NCBI GenBank assembly: GCA_009779835.1
Contig: WRBD01000011.1
Span: 1 to 64,000 of the forward strand
DNA length: 64,000 nucleotides
DNA from: Defluviitaleaceae bacterium
Lineage (GTDB): Bacteria; Bacillota; Clostridia; Lachnospirales; WQUN01
Direction: 5' to 3'
Both the position numbers and the translations under genes were made by a program. How positions within the stretch are numbered: the first letter of the stretch is position 1; each line of letters begins with the position of its first letter. The notes under the pieces are model-generated. The model did not search any database, was not told where the DNA came from, and was given only the letters and a program-made list of their open reading frames with translations. This document shows positions 26,201 through 36,352 of the stretch, in pieces.

Positions 26201-29200
26201 TGTCATTGTCGCCACGTCCGTAAATTTGATGGATTATTACCGAAGGCGGAAGTGTTAATTCAATTCCATCAACAGGTGGTAACCATGCCCCGTCATTTCT
26301 GTTACGCGGTCTATATTGCTCCCAACCGGGTGAACCGACTTCGAATCCAGAGAAGTTTATACTTTCGAAATCTGCACGGTTGTTCCGGTTGTTCTCGGTA
26401 GCGATTGTGCGGCGTACAGAACGGCTTCTTGAAATACCGTCGTCGTAACGCGCTCTTACCAAGAAGTTATGCACCCAGTCGCGGCGACCATTGTGGTCGG
26501 GACTGATAGCACCGGCAACGCCGTTAGCTGCGCCAACCAAGTCGATAAGACGCGCTCTGTCGGATGTTGAAATGGTGGATGATAAAGGAGCGGTGTTGCT
26601 TACAATTGCAACACTAATGTTACGATTGCTTAATCCGCCTGTTAAGTTCCAAGTTGCGTCAGCAGCCGGAAGTGTATGGGCGGTTGAAAGCGTTGTGCTT
26701 CCGGGAACAACAATTAAGAAGGAATGATTCGCCGCAAGTGATTGGGTTCCTGACGGAATGTTAAACACTACCCAATCAGTGGGTGTTGACGCAGCCGCGT
26801 TTTCTCTTCCATCGTGCGGGTTCATCTGTACTTGTACGGATAAACCTACCAACGGTATAGGTTCGCTTGTCGGGTTGTAAAGTTCGATAAAGCTGTGGTT
26901 AATCGCGTTTTCACCCGGACCGCCTTGACCGTAGATTTGATTGATGACTAATCCCGGTGCCGGCATTGGGTCACTGACATAACTCGCCGTTACGGTAACA
27001 GGAGTGGCGGGCATTATAAATGTTGCGTATGCCGAGCTGTTTGCGTTACGGATATCAGCGGTGGTTATACCTGCGCTGGCTGTCCAGTGACTGAACATTT
27101 GACCTGCCGGCGGAGAACCGGAGTTAAGGCGAACAATTTGGGTTGCATATGCCATGTTTTCTGTGGCGTTTGTGGATGCGTTTGACGGGTTTACTGTGAT
27201 AGCGCGCAACGTACCCCATGAACCGTTTGTGCTGGAGCGTGGTCTGTATTGTGCCAGTTCATCGGCGTTTGTTCCCTCAGAACTGTTTGCGGGTGTGCGG
27301 TAGTCGATACGGTTGAAGTTATTGCTGTTGCGCCTGTCGTCGCGGAAATCAACCCTGCGCCTTACGACCGCTTGACGGGATATACCTTCTGCCGGGTTAT
27401 TTCCAAGGAAATGACCTACGGTATCGGGGTTGCCGTCACGCTGCATTATTCCAACCAAGTCTTGAATATTTGCCCAGTTGGTTATTGCGTTCGGAAGCGT
27501 AGTATTATTCCTTACCAAAGCGACAACCATATTGTTGTTGCTGAATTCCAAGTTCCAAAGCTGATCCGGTCTGCCGGGGGTATTTCCGGTGGTGGTGGTA
27601 GAGAACACTACACGCGGTACACCATTTACTACTGTTGTATTGGACCAAGCGTTGCTTCCGCTGCTTAATACCAAGTAGGAGCCGCGCGCCGGTATAGTAC
27701 CGGTAAGAGGAAGCCTTTGCCAGGTCGAAATACCGGGACCGTTTTGTACCTGCAAGGACCATCCGTTAAGGTTTACTTCTGCATTCGTCGGGTTAAAGAG
27801 TTCGATAAAGCCGTGAGAGAAGATATTTGTAGACGGCCCGGGTGTGCGATTATCGGAACCTTGACCGTATACTTGGTGAATCATCACGCCTTCCGCGGGC
27901 ATTGCGGATTGTGCATCCTCAACGAAATTGGCTCTTACTGTAACTTCGGATGCGGGCATGACGAATGTTGTAGTTGCGCTGGTGCTGCTTGTTAAAGTTA
28001 CGCCGGTTGCGGGTGACATTACTGTCCAGTCTTGGAATCTCCAACCCGGAGGTGCAACTCCCGCGTTGATTGTTACGTTTGGTGTACCTGCGGTACCTTG
28101 TGGCGCAATAGGCGGTGACGCGCTTGCGAATCTTGCTTCAAGATCTGCCGGAAGGTTACTTGTTACATTGATGGGACGTTCCGGGGGAGAGGTGCTTGAA
28201 CGCGGGCGAACCAATGCAAGTTCAGCATCTGTTATACCGTCATCGCTGTTTGCAGGGGTTCTGTAGTCGATACTTCTAAAGTCTTCCCTGTTGTCGAGTG
28301 TGTTTTGAACACCGTCAATACGGCGTACAGTACGTGACCGTGAAATATTACCCGCGGAACCTTCTCCGAGATAATTTGCAGTTAGCATGGACTGACCGCT
28401 GCTGTGACAACCAACCAAGTCTATGACGCGGCCCCAATCGGCTTCTGATGTTATTAACTGCGGAAGCAGGGTTGTGTTGCTTACAAGTGCGACAGCCATG
28501 TTTTGGTTACTGAATTGAACACCATCCCAAGTCATGTCCGGGCTGCCCGGGCCGGTGGAAGGAATCACTAAACGCGGTACACCGTTTACCGGGGTGGTGT
28601 TAACTCCTATATTGCTTACAACCAAGAAGGAAGAGTTAGCGGGTACCGAACCGATAAGGTCAAGCTTTGCCCACGGCTGAAGTCCTTGACCGTTTGCTCT
28701 TTGCAAGGACAATCCCGCAAGCGGTATGGATGAACTTGTCGGGTTAAACAGTTCAATGAAGCCGTGTGAAATAATGTTAGAACCCGGGCCGCCGTTTCCG
28801 TACACTTGCCTGATGATTAATGCAGAAGCGGGGCCGTTATTCAATGTTACGAAGTTAGCTGTTACTTGAACGGGACCATTAGGCATGGTGAAGTTAGCCA
28901 TAGACGCGCTGGTGGGATATCTTATTTCCACTGCGGTTGAACCGTTGTTCACAGTCCATCCTCTGAAAATTTGTCTTGGTCCGGTAGGTTCATTTGGCAC
29001 CAGGCGTACAAAAGTACCTTCGGTAGCCGAGTTAATGCTTGACGTTCCAACGTTAGACCTCGCCGTTCCGCCGGTTACCATGATGGAATGAGGTGTCGGC
29101 TGTACGATATCTCCCGGGCCGAATACCTGCGCGGTTAACGTAACATTACCGCCCGGCAACGCTGATGAACGGATAGTGCTGCCGCCCACTGATAATGAGG

Positions 29201-32200
29201 GTGAGTTATGCAACGATCCTGAAGCAGTACTCCAAGTAACGGAGTATGGCGGGGCTACCAAAGTACCATTTAAGGATACATTCGGAAGTGTAAAGGTTGT
29301 GAGTGCTTCATATGGGTTTTGTATAGGCACGTGAATGATGTTTTGACCGGAACCTTGTGTAAATGTTACCGTTCCGGTATTTAACGGTTCAACGCTGTCG
29401 TTAAAGACTACAAACTCATCTAAAAACTCACTGCGAGCTGCGGGTTCCGTAAGTTCTTCGGTAAACTCACTGCCAATGACGGATTCCGTATCAACCGAAA
29501 GCCCTTCAACAGACATCGGACCTGCACTCAAATCCATTACTTCTATCCTGGTGATGTTTATATTCATACCCGCGCCGGCACCATTTGTAGCCAAGCGCAA
29601 ATGAGTGGTACCTACCCATGCGGAAGTCGTAGTCATTGTAAGGCTGAATCTGTTGTCTGCTCCTATAGTAGGCGAATCCATATTGGTTCCGCTTATAGAG
29701 CCGCCCGCGTTTCTGCGGTCCGCCCTGAAGCTGACATTATTTCCGGCGGCACCGGCAACAGTTCCTTCAATGAGAATAGAGTAGCTTCCGGTTGCTAAAT
29801 TAGTTATGCCAATTCTGTCAAGCCACATGAATACACCATTCGAAGAGGTGGTACCCCTGTTTGATATAGCAATTGCATTATTTGCCACACTGGCAGTAAC
29901 ACCGGTACCCGAAATTCTGAATGCTCCGCTAGAGGGAGGTGAACTTTCTCCGGTTTGCGTGATAGCAGTGGTGTATCCTTGCAATGTCCATATCGGAGTC
30001 GGTGTCCACGGTATGGCTTCAAATTCAATCGGACCGAATTGACCGGTACCTTGTAATTCCATTGCCGCTCCCCAGTTGGCTGCAATTACTACCGCCGGTG
30101 CGCCCGCGGGCATTTGGAAACGGGTATTCCGTGAGCTGGCGTTATCAAGATGCGCGCCGCCCTGTAAAACCGTCCAGCCGGAAAACGCTCTGTTGTCGGG
30201 GAAGGAACCCGCGTCTATCAGAACTTGTGTGTTTGCAGGTATATTAATTGAAGGTGTCGCAAAGGAACCTATCGGACCTACATTGAGTATGGTAACAGAA
30301 CCTTGCTGGCGACCGTCGCCGCTCCAACGCGGGCGTACCAACTCCAAGTCTGCGTTTCCTTGTGGGGTTGTGGGGAATCTGTAATCCACACTTTCAAAGT
30401 CTTCGTTGTTTCTGCGTGTGTTTTGTGCGTTATTGACTCTGCGTACACTTCCTTGTCTCCACATACGCATAGCGGGGCCTGCGCCTAAGAAATTTCTTAT
30501 TTCGTCGTTGACGCCGTTTCTCGCGCCCACCAAGTCTAAAACAATAGGCCATTCGTTTAACGCTATTACCGGTGACAATGGGAACGGACCTTCAACAATC
30601 GCTACGCTCATAGAGTTGTTGCTGAACCGTTGGTTCCATCCCATATCCCATTCTTCGTTTGGAATTGTATAACGCGGGGTACCCGTGTTGGTTACATCCG
30701 TACTTACAATAAGGAAAGACTCACCCGGTGCCATAGTGTGACCGGAAGGAAGGTTGCGTACACGCCAAATACCGTCATTGTCATTCATTACTTGAATGGA
30801 CAAACCTGCCAAAGGCTGGGATACGTTTGTCGGGTTGAACAGCTCTATAAACCCGTGGGAAATCGCGTTTGCGCCCGCACCGCCTTGTCCGTGTACTTGA
30901 TTTATTATTATTGAAGGTTCGGGCATTGCTTTGGATTCCCAAACAGCGGTTACGTTAATGGCTCCGCTTCCGGAAGCGGGCATTACAAAGTACGCATCCG
31001 TCCGGCTGGTTGGGTTAACAATGGTAACACCCGGGGCTGTCCATTCGACGAAAATATCACCGTCATTGGGGGGAGCACCGGTTTGGAAACCTACAATTCT
31101 GTTGGGGTGTGCGGGGCTTGGGAATACATTACTGCCTACGCCCGCGTTAACAAGGTTAACCTGGCGTGCGGTACCCGTGAAAGGTGTAAACCAGTTTTCT
31201 GTGCGGCGGCGAGGACGGTAGAAGTCAACCAGCCCCATATTCCATTCGCCTAATCTGATTTCTTCAAAGTCCGTAGAGTTGTTTCTTGTATTTTGCGGAT
31301 TGGTTGGTGCAGTTGGTGAAGCGGCAATTGCTCTGTCGGAAATACGGCGTACCGACGCGCTGCGGGATATGCGCCGCGCGGGCTGCGAACCCAATATATT
31401 GTGAACAACGTCCCTTGGCGGGGGTTCGTTTCTTGCGCCTACCAAATCAAGCACTCTGTTTTGTTCGGCAGCGGTTATTATCGGGGACAACCGGGATGAC
31501 ACACCGGCACCCTGTACCAAAGCCACCGACAAATTACGGTTGCTTAACGGCCAATTTATCGTATGGTCGCCTTCAAGAATAAGACGCGGAACATGACCGA
31601 GTGCCGGGTCTGTATTATTGTTGTGCCATGTGTTCGAGCCTTGGCTTAATATAAGGAACGAACGCCCGGGGTCAAGGTTCACGTTCGGGAGGTCGAATAC
31701 TTCCCATTGTCTTGCGATTGTATTATTCGGAGCTCCGGCAACAGGTGGGTTAGCCGGTGCGCCATTGTCGATGTTTTGAATTTGAATTGAGCGACCGCCA
31801 AGAGATACCGCGGTGGAATGCGGGTTAAACAATTCAATGAAACCGTGTGATACGGGAGTAACACCATCGGATTGAACCGAACCCAAACCATATATTTGGT
31901 TGATTATCGGTGCGCGTTCTGCAACAGCGAAATGTGCGGTAACGGTAACAGAGGAAGCAGATGAAGCCGGTGTTACCCAAATGGTTTCTTGGTTTATATT
32001 TCCGGTAAGTGCTGTTCCGGTGATATTTTGACGGTTACCTGATGTTTCGATAAGCGCGGTACCAGCGTGTGCTGTAGCCCCGGTTCCAACTGTGAAATGT
32101 GAAAAAGTATAACCGGGCTGCGCGTTTGCCGTTACTTGAATCGGCATATTGCGAAGGTATCTTGCGCTGAAGTTACCAATGTTGAAAGCGGGGAAACCTG

Positions 32201-35200
32201 CAACTTGTCTGCCTAAGAAGCTTTGTCCGCTTACAGTTTGGGCAAACGTATACAAGTCGGGACGAATATATGCGCCCGCTACGTTAAGCCAGCCAACTTG
32301 ACCGGCAAGTGCTTGCGTTGCAGTCCCTGACGGCCCTTGTACTATCCAGTTTATGGTTGTACTTTGTCCCGCAGTACCTAAACCTTGCATATTCATATGC
32401 TCGCGCCCGTAAGCAGCATAAGCATTACCCGGGCGCGGGTTTGTTCCGGCGGTACCGGGACCTCTGCTTAAATAAACCCGCATATGCTCAATTGCGTTTT
32501 GGTTAAATGACGCTCCGTTTGCTCCGCTTGCTGATGACGGGGTTGCGTGGGCAGAGAAGGAACCACCCATACCGGAAGCGGGGTTACTGTAGGTGTAAGT
32601 GGCACCCGCGGGAGCCGCGCGAAGCACTAATGTTGCCACTTGGCTTCTAAGCTGAGGGAATGTATTGTTGGGGTCGGAAGTAGAACCGTTAGAAAGCCCC
32701 GTCGTCATGTTAAACCTGTTCCTGGTCGGATGCGAAGTACCGTTACCGGAACCTTCATTCCAGCCTATTTCGTCCCAGTTATTTTCCGGTGCTCCGCCAA
32801 TGGTATGGGGAGTCCATCTGCTTGTTTCCCCGGAAAAAGTTCCGCGCCAATTTTGAGCGCGTTGTGCCGGTGTAAATGCTGCATTATTTATCCACGGAAC
32901 CATTTGCGGCCCCCATGTGCCGTTAGGCCAAGCACCCGCCGGACCGCGTCCCGGTTCCATTAAGCCCCATCTGGCTAAAAATCTGCCTATAAACGGGTTA
33001 CGCGTATTGTCTATTTCCCGTACCAAGTTTTCCATACGGGCGGGGTGGAACGCCGTACCTGTGTAAGTTGAGTAACGGGCAACAAAGTTTGCCCTAAAAT
33101 ACGGATTTTGTAAAAGAACGCGGATAGCTCTTGTGGCAGACTCCGGTCTTCTCCATCCACCGTTATCAACTATAAAGTTCATAGGTGCGGCTGAACCCAA
33201 GGGCTCGCCCATGCAAGCCGTGTTCTGCCGCTGCACATCGCTGTTCGCGTTTCCGCAACTGGAACAAGAGCCGGTGAAACAGGTTGGGCTTGCCATTGCG
33301 GTAAAGTAATTCATGAAATTAGCTGTGCCGTGGAAAATAGCGTTGTCAAAGTCTTGTATTATAAAACGCCATCTGCCGTCCGCACCGTGAACGCCGGGTG
33401 TTACACTCGGCCGTCCGAACCATTCATCATCGCCGTGTATATCTGTGGAACCGCGGGAACGGCCGGTTCTCCACATTTCAAAGTTGTTGCTGAGAGAGTC
33501 CCAGTTTTCCAAATGCATATAGACTATAAGCCAGTCTATAAAATCATCTATGCACATTACAGTGTTAAGGTAGTCATACCATTCTCTGGTAAGGTGGCTT
33601 CGTCCCACCCAGTTTGCGGGGACGGGGTCACCTGCGCGCGGGTGGTTGAACGGGAAAGTAGCAGGAACCCTGCGGGCATAGCCGGTATGACCTTCTATAT
33701 CATTACCGGTGGCAACATCGGCTGTTACGTTGCCCAGCGCGGTTCTTCTTGTTCCGGTAGATATGTCAATACTGCGTACATTCGGGCCGGGGCTGGACGA
33801 AGTGCCAATCGCGGGGCGTTCTGTCCGTGGGTCTGCGTTAACGTTTCTGGGAGGATAAATGATATAAAAGTTTGCAACTTCTTCAAAAAATGTATCGCCC
33901 TCAACCTGTATTGACGATAACGGTACGTCATCCATTTGATACATTTGACTAATAAGGCTTGCGTGTCTGTGGGTTTGTATATTTTGCATTCCCCAGAATT
34001 CGCCGTTTATAAAGATTGCACCCCAAGTGGCGTGTTGAATTACGGGGCGTAACGGGTGGGCAACCCACATGGAAAGCGGGTCACGCGCATCCGTTCCCTC
34101 AACGTCTGCCAAACGGATGTTAAGATGCCTGAATCTGTCAACCCGTCTGCCGGGTGCGCCGTAATGCCCCATCGTATCCGGAACTATATTTAAGCCGCGA
34201 ATATCACCGCTACGGCCGCTCAATTCTCCGCAGCACGAACAGGGTTGCCCGCCTTGGTTAAAGTTAAGCCGGATTGAACGCAACGGGAAGGCGCGTGACC
34301 AGTTACCGAATGACCAAGCGTTTGCAAGCTGGTTGAAAACCACAACGCTTTGATTGCCTTGCCAGTCAAACATTTCTACGTTTGCGCGCTGCCGTACTTC
34401 TTGGGAAGATGTTGAAGTACCGCTTATTCCGTCTATTCCGGAAATTACAGCACGTCCCGGGCCTTGAGCACTGCGATAGGAACGTTCACGGCGAACCGGG
34501 TTTCCGTAACCGCCTTGAGGTATACCGGTTGCCACTTCTTTTTGAATAGCCGCATTTCTTTCAGCCGTTGACATAACAGAATTGTCTGCGTTACGCCACA
34601 TACTTTCAACGATAGCACCCAATCCGTCACGGCCGTCCCACAATCCTGCTCTTATTTGACCCTGCCAAGCGTACGGATAGTGCGTACGTCTTGGAGCTTG
34701 CCAAAACCAAGGCCAAGTGGGAACACCCCAAGCGGGCGGGGTTTGACTAACGTTGGGATGCATATGACCCCATCCGCCTGTTTGAGTTTCGGTAGGCGCA
34801 CCGCGGACTACCCAGTGGGCACCGGCAGCTGCGCCGACTTCCGCACCTTGATGACCGCTTTGACCGCCTCCTGTTGGACCATAGTCTCTTGAAACAAATC
34901 CTCTGTCCCAGTTACGGTATATGCCTGTAATTGGGTGCGCGAAATGCTCCGGCGGCATAACAATGGAAACGATACGAACGTTTTGCCAGTTTGTAAAGGA
35001 ACCTGCAGCACCGCTGCTTACAATATAGGTTTGGGTTTCCGTGTTGCCTCCGATACCGGCATTGGTAAACGCTCTTGCGCGTACTGCCATACCGGTAAAT
35101 ACCGGTACCGCCCTGTAGTAACCTTGAGCTCCTTTAATCCAATCGGGACGGAATACTTGTGTCCAAGGGCGGGCTTCAGTGTTATGGGGTGACATATAAG

Positions 35201-36047
35201 CACTGTCTTCAAGAAATTGAGTTTGAGACCAGGGCACGTTCCAAGGGCCGGGGTTTCCTCTGCCGACACCATAGTTGGACATGGGGGATATATGGTCTCC
35301 GGGGCGGGTGGTGTCGGTATCACCGCCCACACTGCTTATGGGGATGGATACACCGGGGGGAAGTATCAAAGAACAACCGCATTGCCCCGGCCATGATCCA
35401 TGTGTTTGCCAGTTGAATAATCTGTCTGAAAAGGTGCTGGCACCGGTAGGAGTCGGGTTAAAAATGTGGTAGGCCATGTAGGGGCCGTTTTCACTTGTTC
35501 TGTGACCTACAGGCCAGCCGTGCTCTGCAATCTCCGCACGGTACGCGTCGCAAACGCGGGGTACACTGCCGTCGAAGGTGACACGGATTACTGAATCGCT
35601 CCAACCGGGTGCGGGGGTAATGTTAAGATTGAGTGATGAACCGGTCTTAACTCCGCCCGGCTCTGAGAATACCGGTGCCGGCGGTGCACCGGCGTTCATG
35701 GGGGTAATGACATCTTCCGCATCTTCTTCAAATACGGAATCACCATCGCGGTCCCATTGTGCGGGACGGAAACCACGAAGATTTCCGGACCGGGGGTCTG
35801 AAGGTGTTACAATGTTTTCTTCTTCCGAGATGAAGTCCAACCAATCTTCCCGGTCATCTTCTTCCCCCTCCGTTGCATCCGGCACTTCCGAGATATCCTC
35901 GTCAGGCTCCGGGGCGGAAGCGTTTTCTGCTTCCAAACTTGCGTCCGTCTCTGCGCCGAAAACATCCAACGGCGACACGTGTATTGATGAAAATACCATC
36001 AAAAACGCGAGCACGTACGCTAAGCAACATCTCAGTTGCTTTGCCAT
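23274..36047 (-). CDS. Giant CotH-kinase / lamin-tail / InlB-repeat dockerin protein
   Basis: The 4257-residue secreted protein has a signal peptide (MAKQLRCCLAYVLAFLMVFS), an acidic linker, and a CotH-type kinase-like domain (about 550-950). That domain includes WGAIFINGEFWGMQN, ENWDSLSNNFEMW and RWRFIIQDFDNAIF, the Asp-x-Asp expected for metal binding. Six lamin-tail domains follow, near 1380, 1710, 2405, 2720, 3030 and 3270, each opening like IINQVHGQGG...FIELFNPT and mostly followed by an InlB-like repeat. A CBM-like jelly roll lies between the second and third. The end has more InlB repeats and a type I dockerin (about 4160-4250: GDVMGNNNGRITSSSATAIA; DINGDGMITVYDV). ATG at 36047 has a GGTGG site. 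It likely joins the cellulosome. Confidence 0.85.
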   Translation of the reverse strand: MAKQLRCCLAYVLAFLMVFSSIHVSPLDVFGAETDASLEAENASAPEPDEDISEVPDATEGEEDDREDWLDFISEEENIVTPSDPRSGNLRGFRPAQWDRDGDSVFEEDAEDVITPMNAGAPPAPVFSEPGGVKTGSSLNLNITPAPGWSDSVIRVTFDGSVPRVCDAYRAEIAEHGWPVGHRTSENGPYMAYHIFNPTPTGASTFSDRLFNWQTHGSWPGQCGCSLILPPGVSIPISSVGGDTDTTRPGDHISPMSNYGVGRGNPGPWNVPWSQTQFLEDSAYMSPHNTEARPWTQVFRPDWIKGAQGYYRAVPVFTGMAVRARAFTNAGIGGNTETQTYIVSSGAAGSFTNWQNVRIVSIVMPPEHFAHPITGIYRNWDRGFVSRDYGPTGGGQSGHQGAEVGAAAGAHWVVRGAPTETQTGGWGHMHPNVSQTPPAWGVPTWPWFWQAPRRTHYPYAWQGQIRAGLWDGRDGLGAIVESMWRNADNSVMSTAERNAAIQKEVATGIPQGGYGNPVRRERSYRSAQGPGRAVISGIDGISGTSTSSQEVRQRANVEMFDWQGNQSVVVFNQLANAWSFGNWSRAFPLRSIRLNFNQGGQPCSCCGELSGRSGDIRGLNIVPDTMGHYGAPGRRVDRFRHLNIRLADVEGTDARDPLSMWVAHPLRPVIQHATWGAIFINGEFWGMQNIQTHRHASLISQMYQMDDVPLSSIQVEGDTFFEEVANFYIIYPPRNVNADPRTERPAIGTSSSPGPNVRSIDISTGTRRTALGNVTADVATGNDIEGHTGYARRVPATFPFNHPRAGDPVPANWVGRSHLTREWYDYLNTVMCIDDFIDWLIVYMHLENWDSLSNNFEMWRTGRSRGSTDIHGDDEWFGRPSVTPGVHGADGRWRFIIQDFDNAIFHGTANFMNYFTAMASPTCFTGSCSSCGNANSDVQRQNTACMGEPLGSAAPMNFIVDNGGWRRPESATRAIRVLLQNPYFRANFVARYSTYTGTAFHPARMENLVREIDNTRNPFIGRFLARWGLMEPGRGPAGAWPNGTWGPQMVPWINNAAFTPAQRAQNWRGTFSGETSRWTPHTIGGAPENNWDEIGWNEGSGNGTSHPTRNRFNMTTGLSNGSTSDPNNTFPQLRSQVATLVLRAAPAGATYTYSNPASGMGGSFSAHATPSSASGANGASFNQNAIEHMRVYLSRGPGTAGTNPRPGNAYAAYGREHMNMQGLGTAGQSTTINWIVQGPSGTATQALAGQVGWLNVAGAYIRPDLYTFAQTVSGQSFLGRQVAGFPAFNIGNFSARYLRNMPIQVTANAQPGYTFSHFTVGTGATAHAGTALIETSGNRQNITGTALTGNINQETIWVTPASSASSVTVTAHFAVAERAPIINQIYGLGSVQSDGVTPVSHGFIELFNPHSTAVSLGGRSIQIQNIDNGAPANPPVAGAPNNTIARQWEVFDLPNVNLDPGRSFLILSQGSNTWHNNNTDPALGHVPRLILEGDHTINWPLSNRNLSVALVQGAGVSSRLSPIITAAEQNRVLDLVGARNEPPPRDVVHNILGSQPARRISRSASVRRISDRAIAASPTAPTNPQNTRNNSTDFEEIRLGEWNMGLVDFYRPRRRTENWFTPFTGTARQVNLVNAGVGSNVFPSPAHPNRIVGFQTGAPPNDGDIFVEWTAPGVTIVNPTSRTDAYFVMPASGSGAINVTAVWESKAMPEPSIIINQVHGQGGAGANAISHGFIELFNPTNVSQPLAGLSIQVMNDNDGIWRVRNLPSGHTMAPGESFLIVSTDVTNTGTPRYTIPNEEWDMGWNQRFSNNSMSVAIVEGPFPLSPVIALNEWPIVLDLVGARNGVNDEIRNFLGAGPAMRMWRQGSVRRVNNAQNTRRNNEDFESVDYRFPTTPQGNADLELVRPRWSGDGRQQGSVTILNVGPIGSFATPSINIPANTQVLIDAGSFPDNRAFSGWTVLQGGAHLDNASSRNTRFQMPAGAPAVVIAANWGAAMELQGTGQFGPIEFEAIPWTPTPIWTLQGYTTAITQTGESSPPSSGAFRISGTGVTASVANNAIAISNRGTTSSNGVFMWLDRIGITNLATGSYSILIEGTVAGAAGNNVSFRADRRNAGGSISGTNMDSPTIGADNRFSLTMTTTSAWVGTTHLRLATNGAGAGMNINITRIEVMDLSAGPMSVEGLSVDTESVIGSEFTEELTEPAARSEFLDEFVVFNDSVEPLNTGTVTFTQGSGQNIIHVPIQNPYEALTTFTLPNVSLNGTLVAPPYSVTWSTASGSLHNSPSLSVGGSTIRSSALPGGNVTLTAQVFGPGDIVQPTPHSIMVTGGTARSNVGTSSINSATEGTFVRLVPNEPTGPRQIFRGWTVNNGSTAVEIRYPTSASMANFTMPNGPVQVTANFVTLNNGPASALIIRQVYGNGGPGSNIISHGFIELFNPTSSSIPLAGLSLQRANGQGLQPWAKLDLIGSVPANSSFLVVSNIGVNTTPVNGVPRLVIPSTGPGSPDMTWDGVQFSNQNMAVALVSNTTLLPQLITSEADWGRVIDLVGCHSSGQSMLTANYLGEGSAGNISRSRTVRRIDGVQNTLDNREDFRSIDYRTPANSDDGITDAELALVRPRSSTSPPERPINVTSNLPADLEARFASASPPIAPQGTAGTPNVTINAGVAPPGWRFQDWTVMSPATGVTLTSSTSATTTFVMPASEVTVRANFVEDAQSAMPAEGVMIHQVYGQGSDNRTPGPSTNIFSHGFIELFNPTNAEVNLNGWSLQVQNGPGISTWQRLPLTGTIPARGSYLVLSSGSNAWSNTTVVNGVPRVVFSTTTTGNTPGRPDQLWNLEFSNNNMVVALVRNNTTLPNAITNWANIQDLVGIMQRDGNPDTVGHFLGNNPAEGISRQAVVRRRVDFRDDRRNSNNFNRIDYRTPANSSEGTNADELAQYRPRSSTNGSWGTLRAITVNPSNASTNATENMAYATQIVRLNSGSPPAGQMFSHWTASAGITTADIRNANSSAYATFIMPATPVTVTASYVSDPMPAPGLVINQIYGQGGPGENAINHSFIELYNPTSEPIPLVGLSVQVQMNPHDGRENAAASTPTDWVVFNIPSGTQSLAANHSFLIVVPGSTTLSTAHTLPAADATWNLTGGLSNRNISVAIVSNTAPLSSTISTSDRARLIDLVGAANGVAGAISPDHNGRRDWVHNFLVRARYDDGISRSRSVRRTIATENNRNNRADFESINFSGFEVGSPGWEQYRPRNRNDGAWLPPVDGIELTLPPSVIIHQIYGRGDNDSANAVNRCFIELYNPTNAPVVLTNHSLQIQMNPHDGRNEGNPTGAADPTEAPWRKFDFPAGTSIPARTSLLIASAGAASTNARFQIPTPDHVFAGVQFFSNRNMSVALVTNTTLLSPKVTEAEIDAILDLVGASNDSSPGTNPTNPNHIGRRDWVHNLLGQSARRVSRSEATRREWTVDNNGAPVAPLNGRHNRNDFEAVRYAESDDGIHEVEWQVLRPRNRTEGQWPAATYAVNIIDGGSAHRAIPSPASAGNTVVLNAGARPGQIFTGWIADGIDITGADQRVGATFTMPANVVNVTATWELNTSDVLLEIRSESDVAEATGNQFNATGGIPVNLTSASLTAWSHGVQQAIGVTGSPIDPRAPIVFNNFGVSGNATATGWRSVNHLTAPDANAANIGDATAFQIRFATTGYENIRFSASQRSTGGGPDRFGLAYRVGPTGPWVDIDNTLTTNRQSSGDFNVDNYATYNRPDAVTFNNLLLPSAVNDQEEVYLRVYMLRSSVTGNSGNTSINDILITGDLEGGTDTFDVTFNLNGGMYNSSTDPVVITVDEGDTIEPLSPNPTRDGHILLGWAVGTSTILLLESELIALLTEIATDITLTAQWEEEEELFLVTLAEGGEGAGMLVNGNHATNPVSVPVGANVAIFAGTNYPLEFDGWDVSPSTLELANASVANTTFTMIGQDVTVTAKWREVQPGEYEITVVDMSGEQLITNMLIGSSASAGWAEPGTAITLSAGTPPVGYEFSHWTGEVQPVTNFIPFNIDFGVESITPSALGLVSPFSTWTINNHQSANGASFEMPEGPIEIVANWTPVQVRTVRFELDGGMYNNSTADVVRQVNHGSSALPLTQNPTKDGYFFVGWSPALNLTNVTEDRTFTAQWSNRRIGDVMGNNNGRITSSSATAIARWLLIGDPGADGNTVNAARQVMVDNGFCLYAADINGDGMITVYDVTVLARWLVGLDVSKYINADGTRANNN

Positions 36048-36253
36048 GTTACATACCACCCTTCATTCTTCCTTTTATTTGTGTAGTATTCTACCAACTT
36101 GATACTCGGAAAGTGTATAATTACAAAAATTTGTACAACTTTTCCAATCTACACCCTCCCATTTTGGCTATTATCTACATATTACATTCTAATTACAAAT
36201 CATGCAAGTAGTTAATAAAATTTTTTTGTAAAAAAAATTTCGTTCTTTTATCA

Positions 36254-36286
36254 GTCCTCCGGTGCGGTTTTCAGTACTGTGAGGAC
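36254..36286 (-). repeat. Duplicated 3'-end fragment of sigF
   Basis: Thirty-three bases match the end of sigF (36460-36492) with five differences. Translated they give VLTVLKTAPED then stop, against VLTALKTALEDG in sigF. No other part of a sigma gene is present. Confidence 0.6.
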
Positions 36287-36318
36287 ATCAGAATCTCTGT
36301 CTCCCTACTATTATATAG

Positions 36319-36326
36319 TTGTCGAA
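36319..36326 (+). promoter_or_regulatory. Spo0A-box-like site
   Basis: TTGTCGAA is a perfect core 0A box (TGNCGAA), about 270 bases upstream of the giant gene. A single site can occur by chance. Confidence 0.3.
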
Positions 36327-36352
36327 ATATTAGTTTTGGTTCAAAAAAAAGA

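Noticed and set aside
23449-36211. Long plus-strand frames opposite the giant dockerin gene, some over 100 codons
   Set aside because: They are antisense shadows of a repeat-rich gene, with no binding sites and no family features.
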